A stretch of 64,000 nucleotides of DNA from Capsicum annuum (taxonomy: Eukaryota; Streptophyta; Magnoliopsida; Solanales; Solanaceae). The position numbers were made by a program, and so were the translations under genes. Below are positions 1-12,140 of the stretch, one piece after another. The notes beneath the pieces were generated by a model. The model was not told the DNA's origin. It made no database searches and saw only the letters and a program-made list of their open reading frames with translations. Position 1 is the first letter of the stretch, and every line of letters begins with the position of its first letter. The stretch is taken from contig NC_061115.1 in the NCBI RefSeq assembly GCF_002878395.1, forward strand, positions 55,887,034 to 55,951,033. Reading direction: 5' to 3'.

Positions 1-462
1 TTATTCATTACAGAAACTCGCACTTCCCCATGTGATTTAATTAAAAATTATTATTATTTAATAATACAAAATTAGTTATGCTTTCTTCATTTCTTATTAT
101 TTGACATGTTTGTTAAAAAAAATTTATTTCAAAATAATTGACATGTTTAATGAATTAAGATGTAATTGGACATCTTTTTTCAACTTTACTGTTAGTAATT
201 TAATAAAAAAATAATTAACTCCAATAAATAATAACAATATTTAATGTGATTTTAATAGGGTCATATTAGTCAATTTTCATCTCTTGTTAATTTCTCATTA
301 AAATTTATGCAAAAAGCAAACATATAAAATAAAATGAGATGGAAAAAATATTACTTATCATATTCAGAGAGAAAACTTACCAGTGGTTAAAACTTAAAAA
401 CTTGCGAAAATTATGAAAAGGATCTTCATCTCTTTCAACAAGGACTGTTGACAAAACAAAGG
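1..462. other. AT-rich DNA, no gene seen
   Basis: No long reading frame, RNA gene or clear repeat structure is visible. Composition is strongly AT-rich with short poly-A and poly-T runs, as in plant intergenic DNA. Confidence 0.6.
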
Positions 463-1383
463 AAAAAAAGGCTCAAATATGTTATGGAACTATTAAAATT
501 GGCTCATATATGTCATTCGATATAATTTGACTTGTCTGTGTCGTCATCGCCTTTAAAAGTTTGACTAATCAATGTTATTGTCGTTAGAAAAAGGTTCATT
601 TGTGTCATTATATTTTAACTGTAATTTTACAAAATCATTTTTGTGACACTGTCTCTTATTGGAGGTCCAGGACACCTAATTCAAATCAATTAATATTATT
701 TAAAAATTACAATTAAAAATCAATTTCGTTAAAATAATATTTGACCCACGCCATTAAAAATAGAAATTGGATGTGTTACAAATAAATCCGTCCTTTATCT
801 AGGCAATGGTTGCAACAGTTATTTACCATATCTGAAAGGCTAAAAACAATGCTCTATGGAACAAGAAGGATCCTTACAGCTTAACTGTGAGCATGGAGGT
901 CACGAAGGAGTGCAAATATAGATAATACTGAAAAAAATACTCGTAAATATAAATTAAGAAGCATATTGATAGGTGATATTAGAGCAGTATCATAATAGGT
1001 CATTATTAAGGATAGGAGTAAATTTCGTTGTATTGAAATTTTGGGTGATAAATAAAATGTGATTCGTTAGATCAAAAAATAAAAAGTAAAAGTCGGGCTC
1101 ATTAAAAAATAAAATCAAACTCATTAAGTGTGTCAGATTTATTTTATTGTGTTTAATTTTTAAGTAATATCGATTGATTTGAATTTGGCGACGTGGACCT
1201 CTAATAAGAAACTATGTGGAAAAGATGATTTTGCGAAATCACCATTAAAAAATAATGGGACAAGTGAACCTTTATGTAATGACAATGGATAGATGAGCCA
1301 AACTTGTAACGACGGTGATCAAAATAATAACGGATGAAATAAATAAGTCATTATAGTTCAAAGGCATATTAAACCATTTTTCT
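463..1383. mobile_element. Foldback / long-TIR DNA element (MULE-like)
   Basis: The left arm (about 463-740) and right arm (about 1,110-1,383) are imperfect inverted copies of each other. Shared blocks include the 'aggtcca..cacc' region near 660 and its complement near 1,190, and 'ggctcat' near 505 with its complement near 1,300. The centre has no open reading frame. Long, diverged TIRs around a non-coding core fit a non-autonomous MULE or foldback element. I could not find a convincing target-site duplication, so the superfamily is inferred from structure only. Confidence 0.55.
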
Positions 1384-1589
1384 AAAAGAAATGCAAAAAA
1401 AATAGTAAAATTAATTACGATGTGTTTTATTAATGATAAGTAACCTAACACAATTTTTTTAAACAGCTGGTAGGCCTAATAGATCAAAGCCTCAAATAAC
1501 AAGAGAAATTAATTCTACGAAATCAAACCAAAAAGAATGTTTAAAATTTATTTCTATTTTTTTTATAGCATAGTGGTTTGCCACAGTAG

Positions 1590-1987
1590 CGTACTAGAAT
1601 TTTTGTCATGATTTTCTTATCAAATTTGACCATTAATTTTTTATTGAATGAAAATCAAAGTATTTCCATAATTGTTTTTACTTTTTCAGAAAGGAAAATA
1701 TAATTTTTGGAGAAAAGGTTTTGTACCTCTATAAATATAAGACTCTTCTCAAGTAACAACGTAATAGCATCAACAATATAGTCATTACAAGAGCATGGTT
1801 TAGAGGAAAATTTTCTCCTAATAAGTTATATGCTTTTTGAATTAGCTTTACATACTTAGGTCAATTGGTCAAACCATATTAATATTATAAATGCTTTTAA
1901 GTATACTGTTCTTTGTCATCTGATTTATCGCCTACATGATTTGCAACTAAATTAGCTTTCGCATGACGTCATCTGAATTTCGAACCC
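1590..1987 (+). repeat. 5' LTR of the small LTR element
   Basis: Direct copy of the split repeat at 2,315-2,494 plus 4,112-4,367. It contains the TATA-like 'ctataaatata' at about 1,730, a plausible LTR promoter. The left end is fuzzy because the first 20 or so bases do not match the other copy. Confidence 0.55.
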
Positions 1988-1993
1988 AATAAG

Positions 1994-2004
1994 TGGTATC
2001 ACAA
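1994..2004 (+). other. Primer-binding site, tRNA-Met type
   Basis: TGGTATCACAA lies just after the first LTR. The first eight bases match the usual complement of initiator tRNA-Met (TGGTATCAGAG) and the rest has decayed. Confidence 0.45.
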
Positions 2005-2494
2005 CCTACGGTTCAAAGGTCCAATGAAAAAACAGGTTCAAAGAGGTTTCAAATCAAGATGCAATTAATTTGATGATAATGAAGATTTTTGTCCAACTAC
2101 ATATGGAGAACAAGTTTCAGTCATATTTTCAATATTTCTGTTGATGCATTTTTGAAAATGAAAACAAACTATTAATTTTAATCTCAATTTTAATCATGAT
2201 ATTTTAAGTATTATTTTTAATCATGTCAAGCAGCAGATATGAAGATTATGTGAAAAGCAAAAATCATACTTGTGAAGAAGCGGATCAAGTTTTGTCAGAC
2301 CAAAAGAGGAGATTTGTTACGATTTTTGTCCTGATTTTCTTACCAAATTTGAGCATTTACTTTTATTAAAGGAAAGTCAAAATATTACCATAGTTACTTT
2401 TACTTTCTTTTTTTTCTGAAAGGAAAATATAATTTTCTCTCATATTTGGCTAACGTATTTCTTGGAAGAAAGGTTTAGTACCTCTATAAATATA

Positions 2495-4111
2495 TGGAAA
2501 AGGGTCTAATATACCCTTCAACTATTGAAAATGGTACACAAATACCCTCCTTCCACCTTTAGGCTCAAAAATACCCTTTCATCCACCTATTTGACTCAAA
2601 AATACCCTTAATGTATTAGAAATGACTCAAAAATATCCTTCTTCCTCTATTGGTTCAAAAATACCCCTCCATCCACCTATTTGTATCAAAAATGTCCTTA
2701 ACATTAAATTTAAGTCCAAAAATATCTCCTCCTTTATATTATATTTTTTTTATTTCACGTAGGGGTAATTTTTTTTGTAATTACAATTTTTTAATTATGA
2801 TATTATATATTTTTTGGTGCAATAGATATGCATTAATTAGTATATTATTTTTTTGGTTTCACGTAGTGGTGGGCTTTTTTTAGTTACGATTTATTTTATT
2901 ATTATATTATTTTGAAGTTTTTTTAATTACAACTTTTTATTATTATATTATTTATAATTTTTTATTATTATATAGCTTTTGTGGGTTTTACGTCAGGGGT
3001 GGGTTTTTTTTTTAATTATTATTTTTTTAGTTTTAGGTTGGTACCAAGTTATCAAGTAATTTATGGTACATCATAATAGCTATATTTATGGTAATTTTTG
3101 TTTTTTCAAGAAATATATTTTTTTTATTTTAGGACTCTTAATTTCCTTCCATATAGTTTAGGACTCTTAATTTTCTTATATGTTTCGGGTTTCATATTTA
3201 TATATTTTAGGACTCTTAATTCCATTCTATATATTTATTTAATAAAATAAAAATTAAAGGAAAAAGATTAAATGATTTTATCTATTGTAAAGTCTTCTAA
3301 GGGAGAATGTTTTTTTANNNNNNNNNNNNNNNNNNNNNNNNNNNNNNNNNNNNNNNNNNNNNNNNNNNNNNNNNNNNNNNNNNNNNNNNNNNNNNNNNNN
3401 NNNNNNNNNNNNNNNNNATAAATCATTACTATTTTTCTTTGTATTATTACTATTTTTATAGCTTCATGTTGGAGAAGGATAGAAGCGTAAAATATTATGC
3501 ATTCTTACCTAAATTAAATAAAGACTTAAATAAATTTCAAGTTTTTTTTTTTATATAAAAAGTTCAAAACCTAAAAAGAACTAAAAGTCTTCAAAATCTT
3601 ACCTAAAATATGTTTTCTAATATTGAAGCACATATAGATAATCATTAACTATGAGAGTATTTTCCCTTTGGTAATTATTCTATTTAAGGAATTCTTTTCT
3701 AATTTTGCACTTAAACATTAATTAATTCTTTTTAAATTTTTATATATAACTAAAAAAAATTTGTGACCATTAGATTGTGAATGAATTTGGTCTAATTACA
3801 TGTGGATCAATAAAAATAATGTCATGTATTTAATTTAAATAAAATTATATTTCACATCAAAATTTGTTAAAAGGAGGAGGCATTTTTGGACTTAAATTTA
3901 ATGTTAAGGGCATTTTTTCTCCAAAAAGGTGGATGAAGGGATATTTTTGAACCAATAGAGGAAGAAGGACATTTTTGAGTTATTTCTCATACATTAAGGG
4001 TATTTTTTTAGCCAAATAGATGGATGAACGGGTATTTTTGAGCTTAAAGGTGGAAGGAGGGTATTTGTGTACCACTTTCAATAGTTGAAGGGTATATTAG
4101 ACCCTTTTTCG
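2495..4111. mobile_element. Non-autonomous MULE-like element with ~240-bp TIRs
   Basis: The terminal inverted repeats run about 2,495-2,735 and 3,870-4,111, starting with 'aaaagggtctaatatac' read inwards from each side. A perfect 9-bp duplication, ATAAATATA, flanks the element (2,486-2,494 and 4,112-4,120). The uninterrupted target can be inferred from the other LTR copy near 1,730. Long TIRs plus a 9-bp TSD are typical of Mutator-like elements. The AT-rich core has no credible gene and includes a 100-N gap, so part of it is unseen. Each arm repeats a short motif around 'caaaaatacccttcatccacc' several times. Confidence 0.85.
3318..3417. other. Assembly gap (100 N)
   Basis: Exactly 100 N, the usual placeholder for a gap of unknown size, in the AT-rich core of the element at 2,495-4,111. 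Confidence 0.99.
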
Positions 4112-5308
4112 ATAAATATAAGATCCCTTTTCTAAAGCAGTAGCACAATAACATTCACAATTTAGTCCTCAAATAGCCTGATTTAGAAGGAAATTTTCTC
4201 CTAATAGGTTATATGCTTTTTGAATTAGCTTTTCATATGTACACCAGTTGGCCAAACCATATTAGTAATATGATTTTTGGTATATTTTTCTTTTTCATCT
4301 GATTTGTCACCTACGAGATTTGCAATTAAATTAGCTTTCGCATGATGTCATCTCGATTCGAACCGAACATGGCGGACCCTGATTTTAAACTAAGGAGATT
4401 ATAAAAGTATAAAAAATTAAATATATGGAGAAGCTAAAAAGATCTAACACACACTACACATACACTTAAAAAAATAGTTTTATCGTTATATATTAAGCAT
4501 AATTTTGTACGATGAAAATTGGGATAACTCTTTTTGATATCCTAGTTCCATCCATGATTTGCATAACCTATTGGTAGCTTTTTCTATTGTCATTGTAATT
4601 TTTTTAACTTCAATTATTTTAATAGAAACTTCAATTATTTTAATAGCATAGTATAAATATTGCTTTTGATGTATCCGTAAGAGTTATAATATTCTACCGA
4701 ATTTTAGGGTTAGAAATTGAGTGTAATATTCAAGTGATCCATCTTTACCTTCTCAAGCTGACTTCTTTGAGTTGGAGTTGTCACAATTCAAAAGAGGATC
4801 ATAATGATATTTATCGTGACTCAACCTTGATAAGTAAGTCAATTATTCAAACTGATAAGTAGGAACTGAAAACAACAATAATATAACCCAAGTGAGACTT
4901 CTAGAATGAAGTCAAACCCACACAGGTAAAATAATAGAGTAAGTCTGAAATAATTGTCATAAATCACCCAAAATTGATGCCATAATATAAGAGCATCTAG
5001 TACAATATTCGAAAAATAAAAAATACATATCTATCTCGGAATCATAAATAAAGACAACTAGGGATAAATGAGCTCCGAATCAGTCCTAAATTCTGGGGCG
5101 AATCAATACCTTGAGGTTTGGGATCTCTACACAAAATCAACCACCACGTGAGGTGCTTGTACTAGGATCTGCACCGAAATGGCATAATAGGGGTAACTAC
5201 GGTTCGCTTGTACTCACTAAGTATTCGACTGAGCAGAAAATAAGATAAGTAAAATATTACTATGAATACATCACACGCAAGCGAAAAAGTTTAAAATGAT
5301 AGCTCGCA

Positions 5309-5360
5309 TATATATATCTATCTATCTATCTCTCTCTATATATATATGTGTGTGTGTGTA
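5309..5360. repeat. Compound microsatellite (TA, TCTA, TC, TG)
   Basis: Runs of TATA, then TCTA, then TC, TATA and TGTG repeats in about 50 bp. It is simple sequence likely to vary in length between individuals. Confidence 0.9.
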
Positions 5361-5555
5361 GATATAAATATGAAAATAAAGAACAACACATATATACAAA
5401 GAAAATACTTAAACCAAATACGAATCAAAAAAACTAACGAAATAATGAATGATGCATGTGCAAATGAAATGCAACATGAATGAAATGAATAGTAAAAGCC
5501 TCGTATGACTTTCTGTATATACCCACCAAACTCGCAATTGTTAGGTAGGACCGAA

Positions 5556-5569
5556 GGGGGGGGGGGGGG
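5556..5569 (+). repeat. G14 homopolymer
   Basis: Fourteen G in a row inside AT-rich sequence. The length may be unreliable in the assembly. Confidence 0.9.
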
Positions 5570-6786
5570 TTGTAACTTATATACTATATCTTATATCTCA
5601 ATCTCAATTCACTACTCCGGCTCGTATTTACGAAGAGAGTTTTCATAAAAGTGTCTCATTTTTTTAAAAAAAATAGTGATTCTCAATAGTGTCAGTATCT
5701 CATAAATGTATATGTATGAAATAAGGATATAATGCTTACAATCAACTCAATATGATGATATTCAATCTATCCAACACATATATGCATAAGTGAGCCTAGA
5801 AATCAAATCAATATGTCCACAATCATTATTATCAACTCTATTAGGAAACATCAGATTAAATTTTCATGTAAGACATTATTAATGTCATATCAACCTCTAA
5901 CTCAAGCAATTCTATCATGATAAAGGCAATCAATGCTCAAATAAGGCTTATTTTAGCAATATAAACCCGCATACGAGTATTATATCTAGAATGAAGATAT
6001 TTAAATGCATATATAAGGCCAATGATCTCAAACTAAGACATCACATAAAACACACAATATCAGATATCACCAGTCAACAACAATAGAATATAAGCCCCTA
6101 CACGAACATAGAACGGTAATAATAATCACAAAATATAAACTTCATAGTTATTTTTTCCAAACCATAGCATGCTTTACTTATTTATTAACTACCCAGCTCA
6201 ATCTTAAAGAAGTGAAGCCATAACCTACCTCAAATGAAGAAATTCTGATCTGAAGTGATTCAACACGAAGCCTTTCTATAATAACCCTCTAGGTCATTTT
6301 CTCAATTTTCATGTGTTTCTGGTGTTTTGAGCCTTCTCATAGAAGTTGCAAGTCATTTGTGACATGTTAGAGCCATTGGTTTGGGTAACGAACATTCGGT
6401 TTAATTTTAGGCTCAATTTCTTGTTTTGAAATTTTTGTTGTTAAGGAATTGATCTAGAATTAAAATTCTTAGTAAGCAGCCTTGGATGAGAATTCTGACA
6501 ACATCGTTATCTCTTAAACATTTATCTTAGGCTAGAAAACTATTGATTCAGGTCACGAGGCTTTTAGACTCATTTTAGACTATTGGGTAGATTTGATAAG
6601 AACTAAAACTATGGGTGTGGGATCTACATTTAATCGAACAACTTTGAATAAAATTTTTAATAGTTTTATTTCGTTCAAAATGTCAAATTTAGTATGGTAG
6701 CATAGCTCATTTGCGCACACAGAGTTTTTGAATGAATCTTTAGCACCTGATCAGAGTCTATTTGGAACCATTGAAAATTCAGATGT

Positions 6787-7014
6787 ATGGTATCTAGTGC
6801 AACCTCTAAAGCGATCTTAGATCCGCTTTAGAGGTGGTTGCTTTTTCGACCTTGTGCCGCTTTAGCAACCTTGTCTACATGATAAGGTTCACTTTAGCGG
6901 ATGTCACTTTAGCGATCATGGTACCACTTAAGCAATCCCTCGCTCCTTTGCACCCGCCACTTTAGCAGTTAATTTCTGCTTTAGCGGATAAATGGTCATT
7001 TTAGCGGTCACTGT
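6787..7014. repeat. Cluster of 'ctttagcgg'-type motifs
   Basis: About ten variants of a 'cgctttagcg' or 'cactttagcgg' motif in about 230 bp (for example at 6,825, 6,867, 6,891, 6,906, 6,958, 6,981 and 7,000). The same motif family recurs at 10,475-10,685. It is not coding. It looks like a degenerate internal repeat of a retroelement LTR. Confidence 0.6.
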
Positions 7015-8359
7015 AGGAACTTTATACTCTCATTTCTCATGAATTTCAGCCATTTATTAGTTCCTTAATCCTTCAATATCAATGAAGCCTTGAGCTCAAA
7101 AATGTATAGAAATTGCTAAACTAGAGTTGGGGTTGAGTTGAGGACAGGTTAGTGGCCAATTTTTCCATCCTTATTTCGTAAGATTCCGCTTTAATTCTTC
7201 CTTTAAATATTGATTCTCTCTTTCATTTTCCTTAGCTCTAAGGACTATTTTAATCCCCAATTAAGACTTTACTTGTGCCAAAAAGTTGATCACACATTCA
7301 TTGTCCTTCAAGAAACCTCATGATGAATTCAATTTTAAAATTTTGTTAACAGATCTTGCAGATCATTTTAATTGTATTAACACGTAGTTTATGATGTTGA
7401 TAGCTTGACACCATTCATTGATTAAGGAGTGAAGATAAGTAGCTTATGAATGGTTCAAGACTGCGGTTTGATAATCGAGGTAGGCTTTGATCTATTATTC
7501 TCTATGAGATTATATATTGTATTAATTGCATGCTAGGTAGGGGTTATAAGATAGGTTAGGGACATTATTATTAGTATTTTACCTACTTAGGGGATTTAAT
7601 TAAGTCTTAACCTAGAATACCTGTCATAGCTTTAGCATATTATTAAGCATGATTAGTTATCTATATGACCTTAGGTTGGAACTGACATTAAAAATCCTTA
7701 GTATAGGATTTAGGATAGTACTTACCCTTTTTGATGATATTCCTTAATGAGATTCACTTAGTAGAATGATGTCTCTTATTGGTCCCATCTCTGGCTTTCT
7801 TTTTGTACGTGTATACTCTTATTCATATGCATATTACATCATTGGGCTCGAGGCCTTGGTTACGAGATCATAAACACTAAGTTAGTTCTCTACGCCTTAA
7901 AGGAATTTTGGCTTAGTTTATTGACATTTTCGATACTTATAATTTCTTTGTTTGAATACTAGTGATGAATACATTCATTATCCGCATGTTCATGCTTTTC
8001 TTAGGTCGTTAAGGTCCCTTTATGCTAGATCTTAGGCCCATTATCCCTTAGGCTAGTATATAGTCCGTCCTTATGACTAGACTTAGCTCCTTTAATAGCT
8101 TGGGATGGGGTTGATAAACCTTACCCTAGGTCCGGGTAGGTGTTCTCTTAGGTTGGGTTATTAGGGATTGTAGTGGGTTCTATTGCTTTTTTTAGACAAA
8201 ATGCTTCGAATGAACTTTCTTTAAGCTTAGATGACCTTATGACTGCTTCTTTAGGTTTCTACCTTGATTTTGAGTTGACTTAGACTTTATAGCATGTTTT
8301 TTAGCTTCATTACCTTTGAGAAGGGCAGTAACTGATTTTAGACCGCTCTAGATTGAATT

Positions 8360-8665
8360 TTATGAATAAATGGGTTGGTCATGGGCTTAATACCTTTTAT
8401 TACCGCTAGTTATGCCATGGTTACGAGTTTTGATTCAAGTCAGGCATTTGTTCATGGTTACGATTTGGGAGCCCTAACACTCAATTATGAATTATCAGGC
8501 CTCTTGCTATTGCCTTATAGTTTCAGTTCGAGCTCGGTTATTACTATACAGTTATGGATCATTAGGCCTCTTATTATTACCCCATGGTTCCGATTTGAGC
8601 CTGACTATTATTATCATACAGTTATAGATTATTGGACTTTTTGTTATCATCCACTAGTTCTAATC
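8360..8665 (+). repeat. Diverged tandem repeat, ~100-bp unit
   Basis: Phrases such as 'catggttacgattt', 'tatagtttcag' and 'catggttccgattt', followed by 'catacagttat.gatcattaggcct', recur about three times. The 97-codon open frame across it is a by-product of the repeat and has no recognisable protein features. Confidence 0.5.
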
Positions 8666-9599
8666 TGATTTTAGTTCTCATTATTTCTATTGTTATGAAT
8701 TTTTGGTTTGGTCCAGGCAATATATACAGACATCCCAAGTCTTCTATAGGTCCCTGTGTCCATGACCATAGTGTCGAAGGAGAATGGTCATCTTAGGTCC
8801 TGCCTTTGTGAATTGTTGAGCTGGAGAAGGTGTATATACTTATGTTGGATATGGTACTTGGTTTATACTATGCCGCCTGATTTTTTTCGTGTCTTTCTTT
8901 TATTTGCATAAATTTCCTATTACCAGTATAAATTTTTGGCACTTTATCTACCAGTCTTATGAGGGTTGTATAGGTATAGGTTATGTTTGTTGTTTGTCGA
9001 GTGATTGATTGTACCTTTCAGACTTATAGAGTACCTGTTGGGTTATTGTTTGTTTGGGATAGCCGATTGCAGTATTGCTTGGTTATTACTGTATAGCTTG
9101 TGGCAGGTTGGTTATAGACTGACACCAGAGGTTGTCAATATGCTTTTAATCCATTTTCTCTTATTATGATGGGCTTTATGACTATTCACATTTTTGTTAG
9201 AGACTGATTATGCTGGAGTTAGCTCGCCTAGTTGGTTATGATCCTCGAGATGTTAGTTCATTTCCTTTTGGTTAGCACTTTCCAGTTAACTCTTCTTATG
9301 ACATATGTTTGATTTTGTTTGTAATATATATGTATATATATATATATACATACCATTTCTTCATATTACTATTATATATCTCTTGTATATATCTTTATTC
9401 ATACCTCTACTATATATCGTATATTTCTTTATTCACAACACTTTTGTATATTGACTTGCTACTTACTGGCATAACTTTGTCCCAGATTACTTGTAGGGTG
9501 TGATAGCTTATCCTTACTTTTTTGAGTATTATTATATCTCATCTCTTAGATAGTCGTTTCTAATTTTTTTGGCTTTACGTGTTATTTATATTTATATTG

Positions 9600-10080
9600 T
9601 CTTTGGAGCTTAGTCGGTTGATGCCTACTAAGTACCTCGTATTGGTACTCATACTACACTTTTGCACCCTACAGATCATAGTACGAGTTTCTGTTGCTGA
9701 CGTGAGCATCGTGCGAAGCTGTCATGGATCATAAATTTGGGATAAGCTCCCGACATTCAGAGTTGTTCCTGTCCTCCCTGTTATTGTTGGACTAACCTCT
9801 AGTTTTGTATTTTAGAGACGGTTTGTATACTTTTACTCTATATTTTACTTTGTACTCCTATTGTAATAGAAACTCTTGTACTGACATCACCAGATTTTAG
9901 GGATATACTTGCTTCTTTTTTGTATTCTTTCTCTTTTCATGTAATATTTCTTTCGTTTTCATATTAGTCTGCTGCTAGTTTTTTTGGACTAAAGGTTGGC
10001 TTACCTACTGATGGGTTATGGTAGGCGCCATTACGATCTGAGAAATCATATCGTGATAATTCCCCTTACGAACGTCCTCA
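9600..10080 (+). repeat. LTR 3'-end-like sequence
   Basis: This stretch reads like the R/U5 end of Solanaceae LTR elements: 'actaagtacctcgtattggtact', a tract with 'ttttgtactcctattgtaatagaaactcttgtac', then a 'ggcttaccta.tgatgggtta.ggtaggcgccat.acga' ending. The assignment is from memory of such sequences. No PBS or TSD was found to fix a boundary. Confidence 0.4.
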
Positions 10081-10474
10081 AAATCAACTACAACATTCAA
10101 ATATAACATCTACGAACTAAAAGAAAGTTAACAACACTCATATATTTTATTTTTGGGCCGGGTCCAAAATGGGTTAAAAAAGAGATAAAAATGGAACTTT
10201 TTTAGAAATACATTTCCCAAGATTATAGACATCTAGAGGTGAAAACTACACAAAAAGAGTTAAAAACGAAGTCCAAATATAATAAAAATCCTTTTTAAGC
10301 TTTACCGATTAAACCCTTAAATTTTCATTTTGAAATCATGAATTAATAACAGAAGTAAGGTTTTGTAGCTTACCCAAACTCAAATGGTAAAGAAATCCTC
10401 AAGAATCGCCCAAACCCGACCCTCAAAGGTCCAAAAATAGAAAAAAATGTCAAAATTAGACTTATATATTATTT

Positions 10475-10685
10475 CAGCGATGGTGCTCAAGTGTTCACTT
10501 CTGGGACGTTGCCAAAGCGACTAGGCTAGATATGGTTGGCCTTCACTTAAGCGTCCCATTGTCGCTTAAGCGGCCTTCGCTAAAGCGATAAGGTGATCGC
10601 TTTAGCGACAGGGGGACATGCCGGTTGTCTGCTTAACCAGTGCATTGCACGTTTTAGCGATCATATGGCCAGTTAAGTGGCTGCA
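10475..10685. repeat. Second cluster of 'cgctttagcg'-type motifs
   Basis: Variants such as 'cgctaaagcg', 'cgctttagcga' and 'cgcttaagcgg' are densely packed, as at 6,787-7,014. Because the motif is nearly palindromic, orientation cannot be read from it alone; flanking matches suggest the two clusters lie in inverted arms. Confidence 0.55.
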
Positions 10686-11295
10686 CCAGATTAGACTTAG
10701 CACCGGTAACTTAGCCAACATGCCAAGTCTTCGATCAGTCCTTCGAGATTCATTCAAAATTTCGTGAATGCAAACGAACAATGCTACTAGACTATTTTCG
10801 ATGTTCCGTAGTCAATGACGACATTGTATTTTGAAAGAAAATATTATTTTCAATAGATCAATAATCGGGATTCTTTTTCACTATTTTTCAAATGAAAGAT
10901 CGAAATACAAGATAAAGATTTTGGACCCGAATCAACCGCACTGCTAACCCAAATTCGTTATTTCAACCCTAATGAAACTGTTCAAATAGTCATTCGATAA
11001 TCGAATCATCAAATATTGACCTAAGTCAACTATATGGCTTTTGAAGCCTCTTAAAACTATAAACTCACCCAAAACGTTTTTGATTGCATCGAAAACCATG
11101 TCAACTATTTTCAAATCTCAAAATCAACACATAGCACCTACAGAATAGGACAAAATGATTAAAACTCAAAAAAATAAAAATTCACAAATTCAGATCATTA
11201 TATGAGTACTTACTATTACGTTATATGTTGGTTTAATGTTGTGCTTTGATCAATTTCTTGTTTTCACACTTTTTATTAATGTCTTGTGACAACTA

Positions 11296-11547
11296 CTCTC
11301 TCCGTCTCAAACTATTAATTCCAAATTTTTTAATTTGATTTCTCATTTTATTTGTCTTTTCTCATTAATCAAGAAGAGATAATTTTTTTTTTTCATATTT
11401 TACCCTTTGCATTAATTACCTTTTCTTCAGATTAAAATATAAACATCATTTAATATGAGTACTATGATAAATTGATCATGTTATTAATTATTTTTCTTAA
11501 TCAATGTGTCATCTCAATTTGGAATGAGTCATTTGGGACGGAGAGAG
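11296..11547. mobile_element. Stowaway-type MITE, 252 bp
   Basis: The termini CTCTCTCCGTCTCAAA and TTTGGGACGGAGAGAG are inverted repeats with one mismatch in 16, flanked by TA on both sides (11,294-11,295 and 11,548-11,549). The CTCCCTCCGT-type end, TA target and AT-rich core of about 250 bp without coding sequence are the hallmarks of Stowaway (Tc1/mariner) MITEs. Confidence 0.9.
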
Positions 11548-11878
11548 TAGCATAAAATGTTATTCCTATGGTGTTTTATGATGAGTTGACTTTTGTTGGA
11601 ATTGTTCGTAATGATGAATTTGTAAAATAAATATATTTATCAAAACCAGATTTATCTTTTCTTTTAAATCTTGCTTCTTTATTATACTAAATAGATGCTT
11701 ATTTTTGCTTGTTTAATTCCAAAAAATAAAAATTAATTTATTATTTTATACCTATTTTATCTTTATTATCAAGCATTAATTATTTTTAGTTCATTTTTTA
11801 ATGAGTGAGATGTCGTATATATAGGTGATATAATAAAATTATCATTTTATTTATTGTTATAGGATAAAAAAAATCATA

Positions 11879-12140
11879 CTCCCCCATTCATTTTTGTTTT
11901 TTTCAATTTTGACTTGACACATCCTTAATAATTAACAAAATAGAAGGACAATTATACTATATCACCCTTTAAATGTAAGAAATGATTAATATATTTTTTA
12001 AATTCATTGAAAATTGACTATAGTTAATAATAAGAATATATTAAAAATAATGATAAATTATCTCTTAATTTTTTAAAATAAATAAATAAATATACATATT
12101 TATTTTAGTATCATGAACAAATAAAAGTGAATAAACGGAG
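11879..12140. mobile_element. Stowaway-type MITE, 262 bp
   Basis: It starts CTCCCCCATTCATTTTTG and ends with 'aaaagtgaataaacggag', partial inverted repeats, with TA at 11,877-11,878 and 12,141-12,142. The TIR is more decayed than in the MITE at 11,296, so this copy looks older or belongs to another subfamily. Confidence 0.75.

Larger units (their letters stand above)
1590..4367 (+). mobile_element. Small LTR element (TRIM-like or deleted), with nested insertion
   Basis: Two direct repeats of about 400 bp (about 1,590-1,987, and 2,315-4,367 once its nested insert is removed) flank only about 330 bp of non-coding sequence. A tRNA-Met-type primer site (TGGTATCA at 1,994) follows the first repeat, and a purine-rich tract (about 2,301-2,312) precedes the second, which begins TGTTAC. 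Both repeats share 'cctctataaatata' and the end 'gctttcgcatga.gtcatct'. This is the layout of a non-autonomous LTR retrotransposon. The 5' boundary is uncertain and no TSD was established. Confidence 0.6.
2315..4367 (+). repeat. 3' LTR of the small LTR element, split by a DNA transposon
   Basis: It begins TGTTAC directly after a purine-rich tract, matches the 5' LTR up to 'cctctataaatata' (2,494), and resumes at 4,112 with a second copy of ATAAATATA followed by the rest of the LTR. The interruption is the element at 2,495-4,111. Confidence 0.6.
4700..11150. repeat. Old non-coding retroelement-like block
   Basis: About 6.4 kb with no open coding region. The text resembles Solanaceae LTR-retrotransposon non-coding sequence: 'gcttaccta..g.ctaggtgcca'-type wording near 9,990-10,040, LTR-end wording at 9,600-9,900, and clusters of a 'gctttagcg' motif. 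Parts of the left half (about 6,540-6,790) look like diverged reverse complements of the right half (about 10,690-11,090), for example 'tttgaatgaatct' at 6,725 against its complement near 10,750. It could be two inverted LTR-type remnants or one large foldback element. No gene, PBS or clear boundary was found. Confidence 0.4.

Noticed and set aside
8375..8668. 97-codon open frame
   Set aside because: Follows a diverged tandem repeat in non-coding retroelement sequence; no recognisable motif.
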